Source: Burkholderia lata (GTDB lineage Bacteria; Pseudomonadota; Gammaproteobacteria; Burkholderiales; Burkholderiaceae). Taken from it: a DNA stretch of 64,000 nucleotides. Within the stretch, counting starts at the first letter, position 1; each line of letters begins with the position of its first letter. The translations under genes were made by a program, and so were the position numbers. Below are positions 1 through 8,960 of this stretch, piece by piece. The notes beneath the pieces are model-generated. The model saw only the letters and a program-made list of their open reading frames with translations. It had not been told where the DNA came from and did not search any database. The stretch spans positions 2,542,001 to 2,606,000 of the forward strand of contig NC_007511.1 of NCBI RefSeq assembly GCF_000012945.1, read 5' to 3'.

Positions 1-151
1 GTTTCCAACCCCGGAACGCGGGGCGCGCATGCCCCCGTGTCAATGACATGCATTGTCCGGGAGCTTGCGCGTTGACCACAAGCAAACCATCTCGATATTC
101 AGCATCCCTGCAACAATATGCCGCAGGAATCGGGAACCGCGCGGCGGTGCG

Positions 152-2905
152 TCAGTGTGCCTCTTCCCAGTTCGCACCGGCGCCCACTTCGGCGACCAGC
201 GGCACCTTCAGCTTCGCCACGCCGCACATCATTTCCGGCAGTTTCTCGCGCACCAGCGACAGTTCGCCGTCGGGTACCTCGAGCACCAGTTCATCGTGCA
301 CCTGCATGATCATCCGCGACGCCAGCTTGTCGCGCGTGAGCCAGTCGTCCACCGCGATCATCGACAGCTTGATCAGGTCGGCCGCCGTGCCCTGCATCGG
401 CGCATTGATTGCCGCGCGCTCGGCCGCCTGGCGGCGCGGGCCGTTGCCGCCGTTGATCTCCGGCAGCCACAGGCGGCGACCGAAAACGGTTTCGACGTAG
501 CCCTTCTCCTTCGCCACCGAGCGCGTGTCTTCCATGTACTGCGCGACGCCCGGATAACGGGCGAAATAGCGGTCGATATAGAGCTTCGCCGCATCGCGCG
601 TGATGCCGAGGTTCGACGCGAGCCCGAACGCGCTCATCCCGTAGATGAGCCCGAAGTTGATCACCTTCGCAATCCGGCGCTGGTCGGAATTGACCTCCAG
701 CGGCGTCACGCCGAACACCTCGGCGGCCGTTGCGCGGTGGATATCCTCGCCCTGCGAGAACGCACGCAGCAGCGACGCGTCGCCCGAGATGTGCGCCATG
801 ATCCGCAGTTCGATCTGCGAATAATCGGCCGACACGATACGGTGGCCCGGCGAGGCGATGAACGCCTCGCGGATCCGCCGGCCCTCGGCCGTGCGCACCG
901 GAATGTTCTGAAGATTCGGATCGTTCGACGCAAGGCGGCCCGTGACGGCGACGGCCTGCGCGTAGTTCGTGTGCACGCGGCCCGTGGAAGGGTTCACCAT
1001 GCGCGGCAGCTTGTCGGTATAGGTCGACTTCAGCTTCGACAGCCCGCGATGCTCGAGCAGCAGCTTCGGCAGCGGGTAGTCCTCGGCCAGCTTCTGCAGC
1101 ACTTCTTCGTCGGTCGACGGCGCGCCGCTCGGTGTCTTTTTCACGACCGGCAACTGCAGCTTTTCGAAGAAGATCTGCCCGATCTGCTTCGGCGAGCCGA
1201 GATTGAATTCACCGCCCGCCAGTTCGTACGCCTGCGCTTCGAGCTCGATCAGGCGCGTCGCGATTTCGGTGCTCTGCGCCTGCAGGCGAACGTCGTCGAT
1301 CAGCACGCCCGTGCGCTCCATCTTGCGCAGCACGAGCGACACGGGCATCTCGATCTCGCGGTACACGTGCAAGAGGCCCGGTTCGCGCGCAACCTGCGGA
1401 TACAGCGCGTGATGCAGCTGCAGCGTGATGTCCGCATCTTCGGCCGCGTATTCGGCGGCCTGAGTGAGCGCGACTTCGTCGAAACCGATCTGCTTCGCGC
1501 CCTTGCCGGCCACGTCTTCATACTTGATCGTCTTGACGCCCAGATGACGCAGCGCAAGGCTGTCCATGTCGTGCGTGCGATGTGACTCGACGACGTACGA
1601 TTCGAGCAACGTGTCGTGCTCGATGCCGTTCAGCGCGATGTCGTAGTTCGCGAGCACCTGCGCGTCGTACTTCAGGTGCTGGCCGACCTTCTTGCGATCG
1701 GCCGATTCGAGCCACGGCTTCAGGCGCGCGAGCACTTCGTCGAGCGGAAGCTGCTCGGGCATGTCGGGGCCGCGGTGTGCGACCGGCAGGTACGCGGCCT
1801 TGCCCGATTCAACCGAGAACGACAGGCCCACGAGCCGCGCGAGCATCGGGTCGAGCGAGGTCGTCTCGGTGTCGAATGCGGTCAGTGCGGCCGCGTCGAT
1901 CTTCGCGAACCACGCGTCGAATTGCTCCCAGGTCTGGATCGTGTCGTATTCGCGCACGATGTCGGCCGCCACCACCGGCGCCGGCTCGCCTTCCGGCGCA
2001 TCGGCGCCGCCGCCTTCCGCCGGCGCGCTGTCGACTTCGCGCAACCAGGTCTTGAAGCCGTAGCGCGCGAAGATGTCGCGCATCAGGTCGCGCGCTTCGC
2101 CGTCGCTCTTCAACGACGCTTCGATCGATTCGAGATGCGGCGTGAGATCGCAAGCCGTCTCGACGGTCACGAGCGTGCGGCCGAGCGGCAGGAAGTCGAG
2201 CGCGCGGCGCAGGTTGTCGCCGACCACGCCCTTGATGTCGCCCGCATGCTCGATCACGCCGTCGAGGCTGTCGTACTGCGCCAGCCATTTCACGGCCGTC
2301 TTCGGCCCGCACTTCTCGACGCCCGGCACGTTGTCGACGGTGTCGCCGATCAGTGCAAGGTAGTCGATGATGCGCTCGGGCGGCACGCCGAACTTCGCGA
2401 TCACACCGTCGCGGTCGAGCGTCTCGTTGGTCATCGTGTTGACGAGCGTGACGTGGTCGGTGACGAGCTGCGCGAGATCCTTGTCGCCGGTCGACACGAC
2501 TACGTTCATCCCGTGCCGCTCGGCTTCGCGCGCGAGCGTGCCGATCACGTCGTCGGCCTCGACGCCTTCGACCATCAGCAGCGGCCAGCCGAGCGCGCGC
2601 ACCGCGCCGTGGATCGGTTCGACCTGCAATGCGAGGTCGGGCGGCATCGACGGACGGTTTGCCTTATAGTCGGCATAAAGGTCGTCACGGAACGTCTTGC
2701 CCTTTGCATCGAACACGCAAGCGCTATACTCTGCACTGACTTCCTTGCGCATACGGCGCAGCATGTTGATGATTCCGTAGAGCGCTCCGGTCGGCTCCCC
2801 GCCAGGGCCACGCAAATCAGGCATCGCATGGTAAGCCCGATACAGATAGCTCGAACCGTCAACCAATAGCAGGGTCTTACCTTCCAGATTTCGTTCTTCA
2901 GGCAT
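152..2905 (-). CDS. polA: DNA polymerase I
   Basis: This is a full-length 917-residue DNA polymerase I for Okazaki-fragment processing and repair synthesis. The N-terminal 5'-3' exonuclease (about 1-290) begins with LLVDGSSYLYRAYHAMP. The proofreading 3'-5' exonuclease (about 330-520) keeps its acidic residues in FDTETTSLDP and the YAAEDAD motif, so proofreading looks intact. The polymerase domain (about 540-917) carries motif A DYSQIELRIMAH, motif B RRIAKVINFGLIYG and motif C VHDELVLEV (about 869-877). I chose the ATG at 2905 (MPEERNLEGK); an in-frame TTG three codons upstream would read into the divergent neighbour. The start lies one base from the start of the LOG-family gene on the other strand, so its promoter must lie inside that gene. 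Confidence 0.97.
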   Translation of the reverse strand: MPEERNLEGKTLLLVDGSSYLYRAYHAMPDLRGPGGEPTGALYGIINMLRRMRKEVSAEYSACVFDAKGKTFRDDLYADYKANRPSMPPDLALQVEPIHGAVRALGWPLLMVEGVEADDVIGTLAREAERHGMNVVVSTGDKDLAQLVTDHVTLVNTMTNETLDRDGVIAKFGVPPERIIDYLALIGDTVDNVPGVEKCGPKTAVKWLAQYDSLDGVIEHAGDIKGVVGDNLRRALDFLPLGRTLVTVETACDLTPHLESIEASLKSDGEARDLMRDIFARYGFKTWLREVDSAPAEGGGADAPEGEPAPVVAADIVREYDTIQTWEQFDAWFAKIDAAALTAFDTETTSLDPMLARLVGLSFSVESGKAAYLPVAHRGPDMPEQLPLDEVLARLKPWLESADRKKVGQHLKYDAQVLANYDIALNGIEHDTLLESYVVESHRTHDMDSLALRHLGVKTIKYEDVAGKGAKQIGFDEVALTQAAEYAAEDADITLQLHHALYPQVAREPGLLHVYREIEMPVSLVLRKMERTGVLIDDVRLQAQSTEIATRLIELEAQAYELAGGEFNLGSPKQIGQIFFEKLQLPVVKKTPSGAPSTDEEVLQKLAEDYPLPKLLLEHRGLSKLKSTYTDKLPRMVNPSTGRVHTNYAQAVAVTGRLASNDPNLQNIPVRTAEGRRIREAFIASPGHRIVSADYSQIELRIMAHISGDASLLRAFSQGEDIHRATAAEVFGVTPLEVNSDQRRIAKVINFGLIYGMSAFGLASNLGITRDAAKLYIDRYFARYPGVAQYMEDTRSVAKEKGYVETVFGRRLWLPEINGGNGPRRQAAERAAINAPMQGTAADLIKLSMIAVDDWLTRDKLASRMIMQVHDELVLEVPDGELSLVREKLPEMMCGVAKLKVPLVAEVGAGANWEEAH

Positions 2906-2906
2906 T

Positions 2907-3665
2907 ATGAACAAGAGAAAAGTGATTCCGAGTCTGCGTTCGCTCGCAGATCAAGAACGCGCGACGGCCAAGAAGGCGCGCGCATCGTGGCAGATGTTCA
3001 CGATTATGGCAGAGTTTATCGAGGCGACCGAGTACCTGTCGGAGATCCGCCCGGCTGTCAGCATCTACGGTTCTGCCCGCCTCAAACCCGATACGCCGCA
3101 CTACAAGCTCGCCGCGCAGATCGCGCGCAAGCTGTCCGACGCCGGCTTCGCCGTGATCTCCGGCGGCGGCCCCGGCATCATGGAAGCCGCGAACAAGGGC
3201 GCGCACGCCGGTAAAGCGCCGTCGGTCGGCCTGAACATCGAGCTGCCGCACGAACAGGCCGGCAACCACTACCAGGACATCTCGCTGCGCTTCCGCCACT
3301 TCTTCACGCGCAAGGTCACGTTCGTGAAGAATTCGGATGCGGTGATCGTGATGCCGGGCGGCTTCGGCACGCTCGACGAGCTGTCGGAAGTGCTCACGCT
3401 GATCCAGACGAAGAAGTCGCGCCTCGTGCCGATCATCCTCGTCGGCAGCGAGTTCTGGAAGGGGCTGCTGCAGTGGTTCCGCGACCAGCTCATCCCGATG
3501 GGCCTGATCAATCCGGAAGACATGGACCTGATGCAGGTGATCGACGATCCCGACCAGGTGCTCGACGCGGTGCTCGCGTTCTACGAGGACAGCGGCGAGG
3601 AAGAAGGCTCGGACGATGAAGGCCATCCGCCGCGCCCGGACGAAGACCGGATGTTCTACCTGTAA
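2907..3665 (+). CDS. LOG-family protein (TIGR00730 Rossmann fold)
   Basis: This 252-residue protein carries the LOG signature: GGGPGIMEAANKGA, then PGGFGTLDELSEVL. The family includes cytokinin-activating phosphoribohydrolases and bacterial nucleotide 5'-monophosphate nucleosidases that cleave the base-ribose bond of AMP-like nucleotides. It has an N-terminal helical extension of about 45 residues before the Rossmann core and an acidic C-terminal tail (SGEEEGSDDE) ending in MFYL. Such extensions are seen in the longer proteobacterial members. No good Shine-Dalgarno precedes the ATG at 2907, and the region immediately upstream is the first codons of polA on the other strand. The physiological substrate is not evident from sequence. 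Confidence 0.9.
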   Translation: MNKRKVIPSLRSLADQERATAKKARASWQMFTIMAEFIEATEYLSEIRPAVSIYGSARLKPDTPHYKLAAQIARKLSDAGFAVISGGGPGIMEAANKGAHAGKAPSVGLNIELPHEQAGNHYQDISLRFRHFFTRKVTFVKNSDAVIVMPGGFGTLDELSEVLTLIQTKKSRLVPIILVGSEFWKGLLQWFRDQLIPMGLINPEDMDLMQVIDDPDQVLDAVLAFYEDSGEEEGSDDEGHPPRPDEDRMFYL

Positions 3666-4058
3666 TCCATCCGTGACGACTGCCGGCCCGACGGCCGGCG
3701 TACCGCTTCCCGCGCGGCAGGCATGGCGATCCCGCCACCTGCCGCGTGTCACTTTGTAACGCGCGATTAATCGCGCTTCGCGACCGTGCGCCGCGGAATG
3801 TCAAATCCGCACTGCCGGTGCTGTGCGACACGCGCGCAATCGTCCGCGCACGCCGGCCGCCATTGTCAAATGACGCGGCCCGACGCCCGCACCCCGCGCC
3901 TGCCGGCCGCCAATCCGCCGTAACAAACCCGCCTCGCGTTTTCCGTCGCGCGCCAGCACACTGCATGTGTCGGTGCGGCGTTTCCCCCCGGTGGAACGAT
4001 CCCCCCTCGCTTCCATCGTGTCGCGCCGACCTTCTACAACAACATCACGGAAAAGAAC
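3666..4058. other. intergenic stretch with a perfect 16-bp palindrome
   Basis: There is no gene in these 393 bases. A GC hairpin, GCCGGC-CCGAC-GGCCGGC-like, sits just after the LOG gene (about 3681-3700) and may end its transcript, though no T-run follows. A perfect 16-bp palindrome, GCGCGATTAATCGCGC, lies at 3761-3776. TGTCAAAT occurs twice (about 3799 and 3864). These may be regulatory for the downstream small secreted-protein gene, but no promoter can be assigned with confidence. Confidence 0.4.
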
Positions 4059-4355
4059 ATGCAACGCTCGCTGATCGCCCTTGCCTTCGCCGGCCTCGGC
4101 CTTTCGCTGTCCGGCCTCGCCCACGCCGTCAACGTCGACGTCAACATCGGCACGCCCGCACCGGTCGTCGTCGCGCCCGCGCCCGTCATGGTCGCCCCGG
4201 CGCCCGCGGTAATCGTCGGCTGGCATGGCGATCGTTACTACGACGGCCACCGCTACTGGGAACGCCGCGAGTGGGAAGACCACCAGCGTCATCGCGGCCA
4301 CGACGATCGCGGCTATCACTGCCCGCCGGGACACGCGAAGAAGGGTGAGTGCTGA
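4059..4355 (+). CDS. small secreted protein with PxPV-type repeats
   Basis: This 98-residue protein has a clear signal peptide (MQRSLIALAFAGLGLSLSGLAHA, cleavage after AHA). It is followed by a proline/valine-rich repeat (PAPVVVAPAPVMVAPAPAV) of the PxPV kind. The C-terminal half is rich in His, Tyr, Arg and Trp (WHGDRYYDGHRYWERREW) and ends with two cysteines (YHCPPGHAKKGEC). It is predicted to be periplasmic or envelope-associated. The His/Cys-rich end could bind metal, but nothing proves it. A strong terminator follows at once, so it is probably monocistronic. The function is unknown. Confidence 0.8.
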   Translation: MQRSLIALAFAGLGLSLSGLAHAVNVDVNIGTPAPVVVAPAPVMVAPAPAVIVGWHGDRYYDGHRYWERREWEDHQRHRGHDDRGYHCPPGHAKKGEC

Positions 4356-4384
4356 GCAACACTGCGCGGCCGCTCGACCTGCAC

Positions 4385-4421
4385 AAGGCCGCCCGTGCGC
4401 TTCGGCGCCGGGCGGCCTTTT
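4385..4421 (+). terminator. rho-independent terminator
   Basis: An 11-bp stem, AAGGCCGCCCG (4385-4395) with CGGGCGGCCTT (4409-4419), closes a 13-base loop and runs into TTTT. It lies 30 bases after the stop of the small secreted-protein gene and should end that transcript. Confidence 0.85.
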
Positions 4422-4526
4422 GATTTTCGACTGCTAGCCGCATGAATGGGCGGCATTGCCGGCAGCCAAGAATCGCTTGTCGCCCGGTGGTAGCATTGGC
4501 CTCGCTCGAGGTCAATTCTGCCACTC

Positions 4527-5519
4527 ATGCCGCTCATCCGAATCTGGGCTGTCGAACATGCCCTTGCATCCGGCGTCGCCGCGCCGACCGACGTCCTCAC
4601 GGCGGCCAACCATCTCGCCTCGACGACATCGCAGGCCCGCGCGAGCGCACCGTTTCGCTGGTGCGTCGAATCGATCGGCGGGCGGCCGGTGCGCGCGGCT
4701 TCCGGCCAGGTCATCCCTGTCGATGGCGTGATCGACGGCAGCAGTCCCGCCGACGCGATCTGGCTCACGAGCCCGTTCGTCGCGGATCTCGAGCGTCTGC
4801 TTGACCGGCCCGCCGCACTCGCGCCGCTGTTCGACGCGCTGCGCCGGCAACACGCGCGCGGCACGCTGATCGCGACGTACTGCACCGGCGCATTCCTGCT
4901 CGCGGAGGCCGGCTTGCTCGACGGCCGCGTTGCCACGACGCACTGGTCGAAAGCATCGAGCTTTCGCGCACGCTACCCGGACGTGGCACTACGTGCGTCG
5001 GACATCCTGACCGAGCAGGACGGCATCCTGTGCGGCGGCGCCATCACCTCGTACCAGAATCTCGCGCTGCGAATCGTCGACAAACTGGCGAATGCGCGCC
5101 TTGCCGCGTCGGTCGCCCGGCTCATGCTGATCGACATGAACCGCGTCTCGCAGGATTCGTTCATCGAACTCGACCGGATGGGCCATCGCGGGCACGACGA
5201 CGCGACCATCGCGCGTGCCCAGCGCTGGATGGAAAAGCACCTGCGCGAACCCTTCAGCCTCGCCCGGCTGAGCGATCACGTCGCGATGAGCGAACGCACG
5301 CTCCATCGCCGCTTCAAAGACGCCGTGGGCGCGCCGCCGCTCAGGTATCTGCAGACGCTCAGGATCGAAGTCGCGAAGCGGTTGCTCGCGGAAACCAAGC
5401 TCGCGATCGACACCATCTGCGAGCGCGTCGGCTACGCGGACATCAGCGGCTTCCGGCAATTGTTCAAGCGTGAGACCGGCATCTCCCCCGGCGAGTATCG
5501 CCGTCGCTTCACGCAATAG
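4527..5519 (+). CDS. GlxA-type AraC-family transcriptional regulator
   Basis: This 330-residue regulator has an N-terminal DJ-1/PfpI-like domain (about 1-190) and a C-terminal AraC/XylS double helix-turn-helix (about 220-330). The amidotransferase-like elbow TYCTGAFLLAEAGLLDGR and the downstream ATTHW are typical of GlxA regulators. The DNA-binding end has EPFSLARLSDHVAMSERTLHRRF and ISGFRQLFKRETGISPGEYRRRF. In this family the front domain usually senses a small metabolite rather than acting as an enzyme. A tautomerase gene lies about 150 bases downstream on the same strand and is the obvious candidate target, but no operator was identified. Confidence 0.9.
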   Translation: MPLIRIWAVEHALASGVAAPTDVLTAANHLASTTSQARASAPFRWCVESIGGRPVRAASGQVIPVDGVIDGSSPADAIWLTSPFVADLERLLDRPAALAPLFDALRRQHARGTLIATYCTGAFLLAEAGLLDGRVATTHWSKASSFRARYPDVALRASDILTEQDGILCGGAITSYQNLALRIVDKLANARLAASVARLMLIDMNRVSQDSFIELDRMGHRGHDDATIARAQRWMEKHLREPFSLARLSDHVAMSERTLHRRFKDAVGAPPLRYLQTLRIEVAKRLLAETKLAIDTICERVGYADISGFRQLFKRETGISPGEYRRRFTQ

Positions 5520-5668
5520 CCGCGCGCAACACACTTTGGGCACGGTGTCGGAAACGGCATCGTCGAATGGCAGTTTCGCCACTGCGCGTATCGGCAAGAG
5601 GTTCATACACTGGATTCGCGTCGTCCCGCCTTGGAGCGACGCCCTCCCCACCGAACCAGGACACCGTC

Positions 5669-6232
5669 ATGCCGATGATCGACGTCACCATTCCCGAAGG
5701 TGCGCTCGCACCGCAGGCCGAAGCACAACTGATGGAAGCGCTGACCAATACGCTGATCCGCCACGAGGGGCTCGACCCCGACAATCCGCGCGTGCGGGAC
5801 GTGACCTGGATCTTCGTCCATCGGCCGGCAGCCGTGTATCGCGCCGGAGCTGTCGCGCCTGCACCGATCTACCGGATCGTGCCGACCGTGCCGGAAGGTC
5901 AGTACACGGACGCCGCACGCGCCGGGCTGATCGCGGACGTGACCGCTGCCGTCGCTCACGCGGAAGGCGTGCCGATTGATGGCGTCGCGACGCGCGTGTG
6001 GGTCTTTCCGACGGAAATCGACGACGGCTGCTGGGGCAGCCGTGGTGTGGTCCGGCGCCTGCCGGACATCATGGACTATTTCGGCGGCGCGCCGCTGCGG
6101 GCGCTCGGGGAACAGCGGATGGCGATCAAGCGGCGCACGGATGCGATCGTGGCGCTCGAGGCCGTACTCGCCGCGATGCGCGAGACGCATCAAGACGTAT
6201 CGCGCGTTGGAGACGCCAAGTTGTCGTACTGA
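5669..6232 (+). CDS. tandem tautomerase-superfamily protein
   Basis: This 187-residue protein starts MPMIDVTIPEGALAP, so removal of Met exposes the catalytic Pro1 typical of 4-oxalocrotonate tautomerase relatives. A second beta-alpha-beta unit resembling the first begins around PIYRIVPTVPEGQYTDAARAGLIADVT (about residue 67) but has no N-terminal proline. The chain is therefore a duplicated tautomerase fold with a single active proline. I chose the ATG at 5669, preceded by CCAGG, although the frame is open further upstream. The C-terminal 50 residues look like an extra tail. It sits between a GlxA-type regulator and a LysR regulator. The substrate is unknown. Confidence 0.78.
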   Translation: MPMIDVTIPEGALAPQAEAQLMEALTNTLIRHEGLDPDNPRVRDVTWIFVHRPAAVYRAGAVAPAPIYRIVPTVPEGQYTDAARAGLIADVTAAVAHAEGVPIDGVATRVWVFPTEIDDGCWGSRGVVRRLPDIMDYFGGAPLRALGEQRMAIKRRTDAIVALEAVLAAMRETHQDVSRVGDAKLSY

Positions 6233-6510
6233 TGCCCGGCGAGCGCGTGCCGCGTCCCGGCACCCGAACCCGGCTTCAGGTAATGCGGGTATGTGCGGCG
6301 CGTGCAACGGCGCGGCGCCCTCGCCCGGCTCGCCATCGGGGTTCGCGGCGGCCGTGACGACTTCGCTCGGCCCGACGAACGCGCCGATCGCGGCCATGCC
6401 GACTGTCATTGCCCGCCGGGGTTCCTGAAGATCGGCGAGCACGAAGCGGCGACGCGCAACCGCCCGGCCGGCAAGCCCCCCCCGGAGGCTCGCCCGCGAT
6501 CAGGCACGTG

Positions 6511-7443
6511 TCACGCCGACGCTTCCGCAAACGAAAGCGGTGCAAGATCCGGATGCCCGCCAAGCCGGTCGGCGAGGAAATCCATCAGCAAACGGCTCCT
6601 GCGCGGCAGGTGCATGCGCTGCGGCATGCATAGATGGAGGCCGTAACGGCAGGTCACGTGCCGGGTCAGCAGCGGCACGAGACGCCCCTCGCGAATGTGC
6701 GCGTGAACCGAATAGCCGAAGAACTGGCCGATCGCGGCGCCGCTCAGCACCGTGTCGAGTTCCGCATCGATGTCGTTGGTCGCGATGAACGGGTCGATCT
6801 GTCGTGTGTCGACACGACCATCAACCAGGAATTCCCACGGAAACGGCTTGCCCGTGCGCGGATACAGGAACGCGGTGCAACGATGATCGCGCAGCGCGTC
6901 GATCGTCTGCGGCTCGCCATGGCGACGCAGGTACGCAGGCGACGCGCAGACGATCAATTGCAGATCGGCGACGCGCCGTGCAACGAGCCCGCTGTCCGGC
7001 AGATTGCCGGTCCGCACGGCGATGTCGATCCGCTGTTCGACGATGTCGGCCATGTCGTCGCTGACGATCAGCTCGGCCGTGACGCCCGGCTGCCGATCGC
7101 AGAATTCGCCGAGCAGCGGCGCGAGAAAGCGCCGGGCCAGCGAATACGGCGCCGCAACACGGATCGTGCCGGCCGCGGGCGCCCGATCGTCGTCGAGCAT
7201 GCGCAGCGCGCTCTCCAGTTCCCCGACGGCGCCGCGGCACTGTGCCAGCAGGCGTTCACCCTCGAGCGTCAACACGATCCCGCGCGTCGAGCGCTGGAGC
7301 AGCCGCACGTTCAACAGCGCCTCCAGCGCTGCGACCTGCTTGCTGGCCGCTTGCGGCGTCATGCCCAACTCGCGGGCGCCCGCGCTGATGCCGCCCGCAG
7401 CCGCGATACGGACGAACACCGTCAGCGCCTTCAATCGATCCAT
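6511..7443 (-). CDS. LysR-family transcriptional regulator
   Basis: This 310-residue LysR-type regulator has its N-terminal winged helix (MDRLKALTVFVRIAAAGGIS, then GARELGMTPQAASKQVAALE) and the periplasmic-binding-protein-like effector domain (about 90-300; IRVAAPYSLARRFLAPLL). It is divergent from the cupin-SDR-aldo/keto reductase set that starts at 7608. This is the classic arrangement in which a LysR protein controls its neighbour from the shared 164-base gap. Its inducer cannot be read from the sequence. Confidence 0.92.
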   Translation of the reverse strand: MDRLKALTVFVRIAAAGGISAGARELGMTPQAASKQVAALEALLNVRLLQRSTRGIVLTLEGERLLAQCRGAVGELESALRMLDDDRAPAAGTIRVAAPYSLARRFLAPLLGEFCDRQPGVTAELIVSDDMADIVEQRIDIAVRTGNLPDSGLVARRVADLQLIVCASPAYLRRHGEPQTIDALRDHRCTAFLYPRTGKPFPWEFLVDGRVDTRQIDPFIATNDIDAELDTVLSGAAIGQFFGYSVHAHIREGRLVPLLTRHVTCRYGLHLCMPQRMHLPRRSRLLMDFLADRLGGHPDLAPLSFAEASA

Positions 7444-7607
7444 TCGCAGCTCCCGTCAAGCCCGAAACACCCGGGCGATCGTCCACGGCATCGCAACGCC
7501 TGTCCGACCGGTTGAATCGGTTTCAACCGGTCAGGTGCTATTCGCTCGGCACGCTGCTTCGCACAATGGCGCTGTCTTCGATACCCGGGGCCAAACGGCC
7601 CGCCGCC

Positions 7608-8066
7608 ATGCACACACTTTCATTTTCAGTCGTTTCGCGAACCGTCGTCGCGGCCGCATTGATTGTCGCTGGTTCGCCACGGGCAACCGCACAGGACGCG
7701 GACGCAGGTAGCCGTGCGACCGAGACGGTACTGCTGCGAACCACGCATGCGTGGGACGGGTCGCGATATCGCTCCTACCCGCCAGAACAACCGGAGATCA
7801 CGGTCGTACGCTACACGATTCCGCCTCACGCGGTATTGCCGTGGCATACGCATCCGTCGATCAACGTCGGCTACGTGCTGTCGGGCCACCTGACCGCCGT
7901 GCGCCGCAGCGACGGCAAGCGGCTGGCGCTCGGCCCGGGCGACGTGGTGCCGGAAATGGTCGACGGCGCCCATCGCGGGGAAACCGGCGACGAGCGAGCC
8001 GAACTGATCGTGTTCTACGCCGGCTCGCCCGGCACGCCCCTGACAGTGCCCGACCACCGGGACTAA
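7608..8066 (+). CDS. exported cupin-domain protein
   Basis: This 152-residue protein has a signal peptide (about 1-29, ending ATAQ). Its single cupin barrel carries the metal motif PWHTHPSINVGYVLSGHLT and the second half GPGDVVPEMVDGAHRGE, which supply the usual His/His/Glu/His ligands. The ATG at 7608 is preferred because it starts the signal peptide; upstream in-frame starts lack one. It is the first gene after the LysR regulator and is followed by an SDR and an aldo/keto reductase on the same strand, so the three may share an operon. Periplasmic cupins of this type have no agreed function. Confidence 0.85.
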   Translation: MHTLSFSVVSRTVVAAALIVAGSPRATAQDADAGSRATETVLLRTTHAWDGSRYRSYPPEQPEITVVRYTIPPHAVLPWHTHPSINVGYVLSGHLTAVRRSDGKRLALGPGDVVPEMVDGAHRGETGDERAELIVFYAGSPGTPLTVPDHRD

Positions 8067-8130
8067 GCACCTCGACCATGCGCCGGCCCGCCGGCCAGTT
8101 CGCTTCCGTTTACATGGAGCCACACTCGTC

Positions 8131-8934
8131 ATGCCTGATTCACGCAGCTTGTCATCCTCTCCCGCCGCGACGCGGCCCCGGCTCGACGGACGCGTCGCGC
8201 TCGTCACCGGCGGCGGCACCGGCATTGGCCGGGCGGCCGCGCTCGCATTCGCGCGTGAAGGCGCCCGCGTCGTCGTCGCCGGACGGCGCGCGGCGCCGCT
8301 CGACGAAACCGTGCACGCCATTGCCGAGCGCGGCGGCGAAGCCTTCGCGATGGCCATCGACGTCGGATCCGCCGATGGCGTGCGCGCGCTCGTCGACACA
8401 ACGATCGGACGCTACGGCGCATTGCATGCTGCGTTCAACAATGCCGGGACGGAAGGCACGTTCGCGCCGATCGTCGAACAGACCGAGGCCGACTTCGACC
8501 AGGTGATCGCCACCAACCTCAAGGGCACGTGGCTGTCGATCAAATATGAAATGGAGGCGATGCTCGCGCATGGCGGCGGCGCGATCGTCAATACGTCGTC
8601 GTGGCTCGCGAAAGGCGCGCTTGCCGGCTCGTCGACCTATTCCGCCAGCAAGGGCGCGCTCGATGCGCTGGTGCGCGCGGTCGCACTCGAAGGCGGCCCG
8701 CACGGCATCCGGATCAACAACGTGAACCCCGGCATCATCGACACGCCGATGGCGCGCCGCTTCGGCGACGACGAGATGTTCCGCCCGTTCGCCGCATTTA
8801 CGCCCGCACGCCGGATCGGCACGCCCGAGGACGTGGCCGACGCGGCCGTCTGGCTCTGCAGCGACGAAGCGCGCTTCGTGACGGGCGAATCGCTGCTGGT
8901 CGACGGCGGCTACACGATCGGCGGCATGCGCTGA
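8131..8934 (+). CDS. SDR-family oxidoreductase
   Basis: This 267-residue classical short-chain dehydrogenase/reductase has the nucleotide-binding motif TGGGTGIG at 26-33 and NNAG at 103-106. Its catalytic Ser156, Tyr170 and Lys174 (YSASK) are all present. The C-terminal VTGESLLVDGGYTIGG is typical of the family. The N-terminal 17 residues are an unstructured extension. The residues after the second beta strand (AGRR) suggest NADP(H) preference. The gene follows the exported cupin by 64 bases and precedes an aldo/keto reductase by 26 bases, so it is probably co-transcribed with both. The substrate is unknown. Confidence 0.92.
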   Translation: MPDSRSLSSSPAATRPRLDGRVALVTGGGTGIGRAAALAFAREGARVVVAGRRAAPLDETVHAIAERGGEAFAMAIDVGSADGVRALVDTTIGRYGALHAAFNNAGTEGTFAPIVEQTEADFDQVIATNLKGTWLSIKYEMEAMLAHGGGAIVNTSSWLAKGALAGSSTYSASKGALDALVRAVALEGGPHGIRINNVNPGIIDTPMARRFGDDEMFRPFAAFTPARRIGTPEDVADAAVWLCSDEARFVTGESLLVDGGYTIGGMR

Positions 8935-8960
8935 CCGGCGCCGCGACATAGGAGGAACCG

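Noticed and set aside
1616..2869. Long plus-strand open frame opposite polA
   Set aside because: It mirrors the polA reading frame in GC-rich DNA, its translation is Arg/His/Ala-rich without any family motif, and polA is complete on the other strand.
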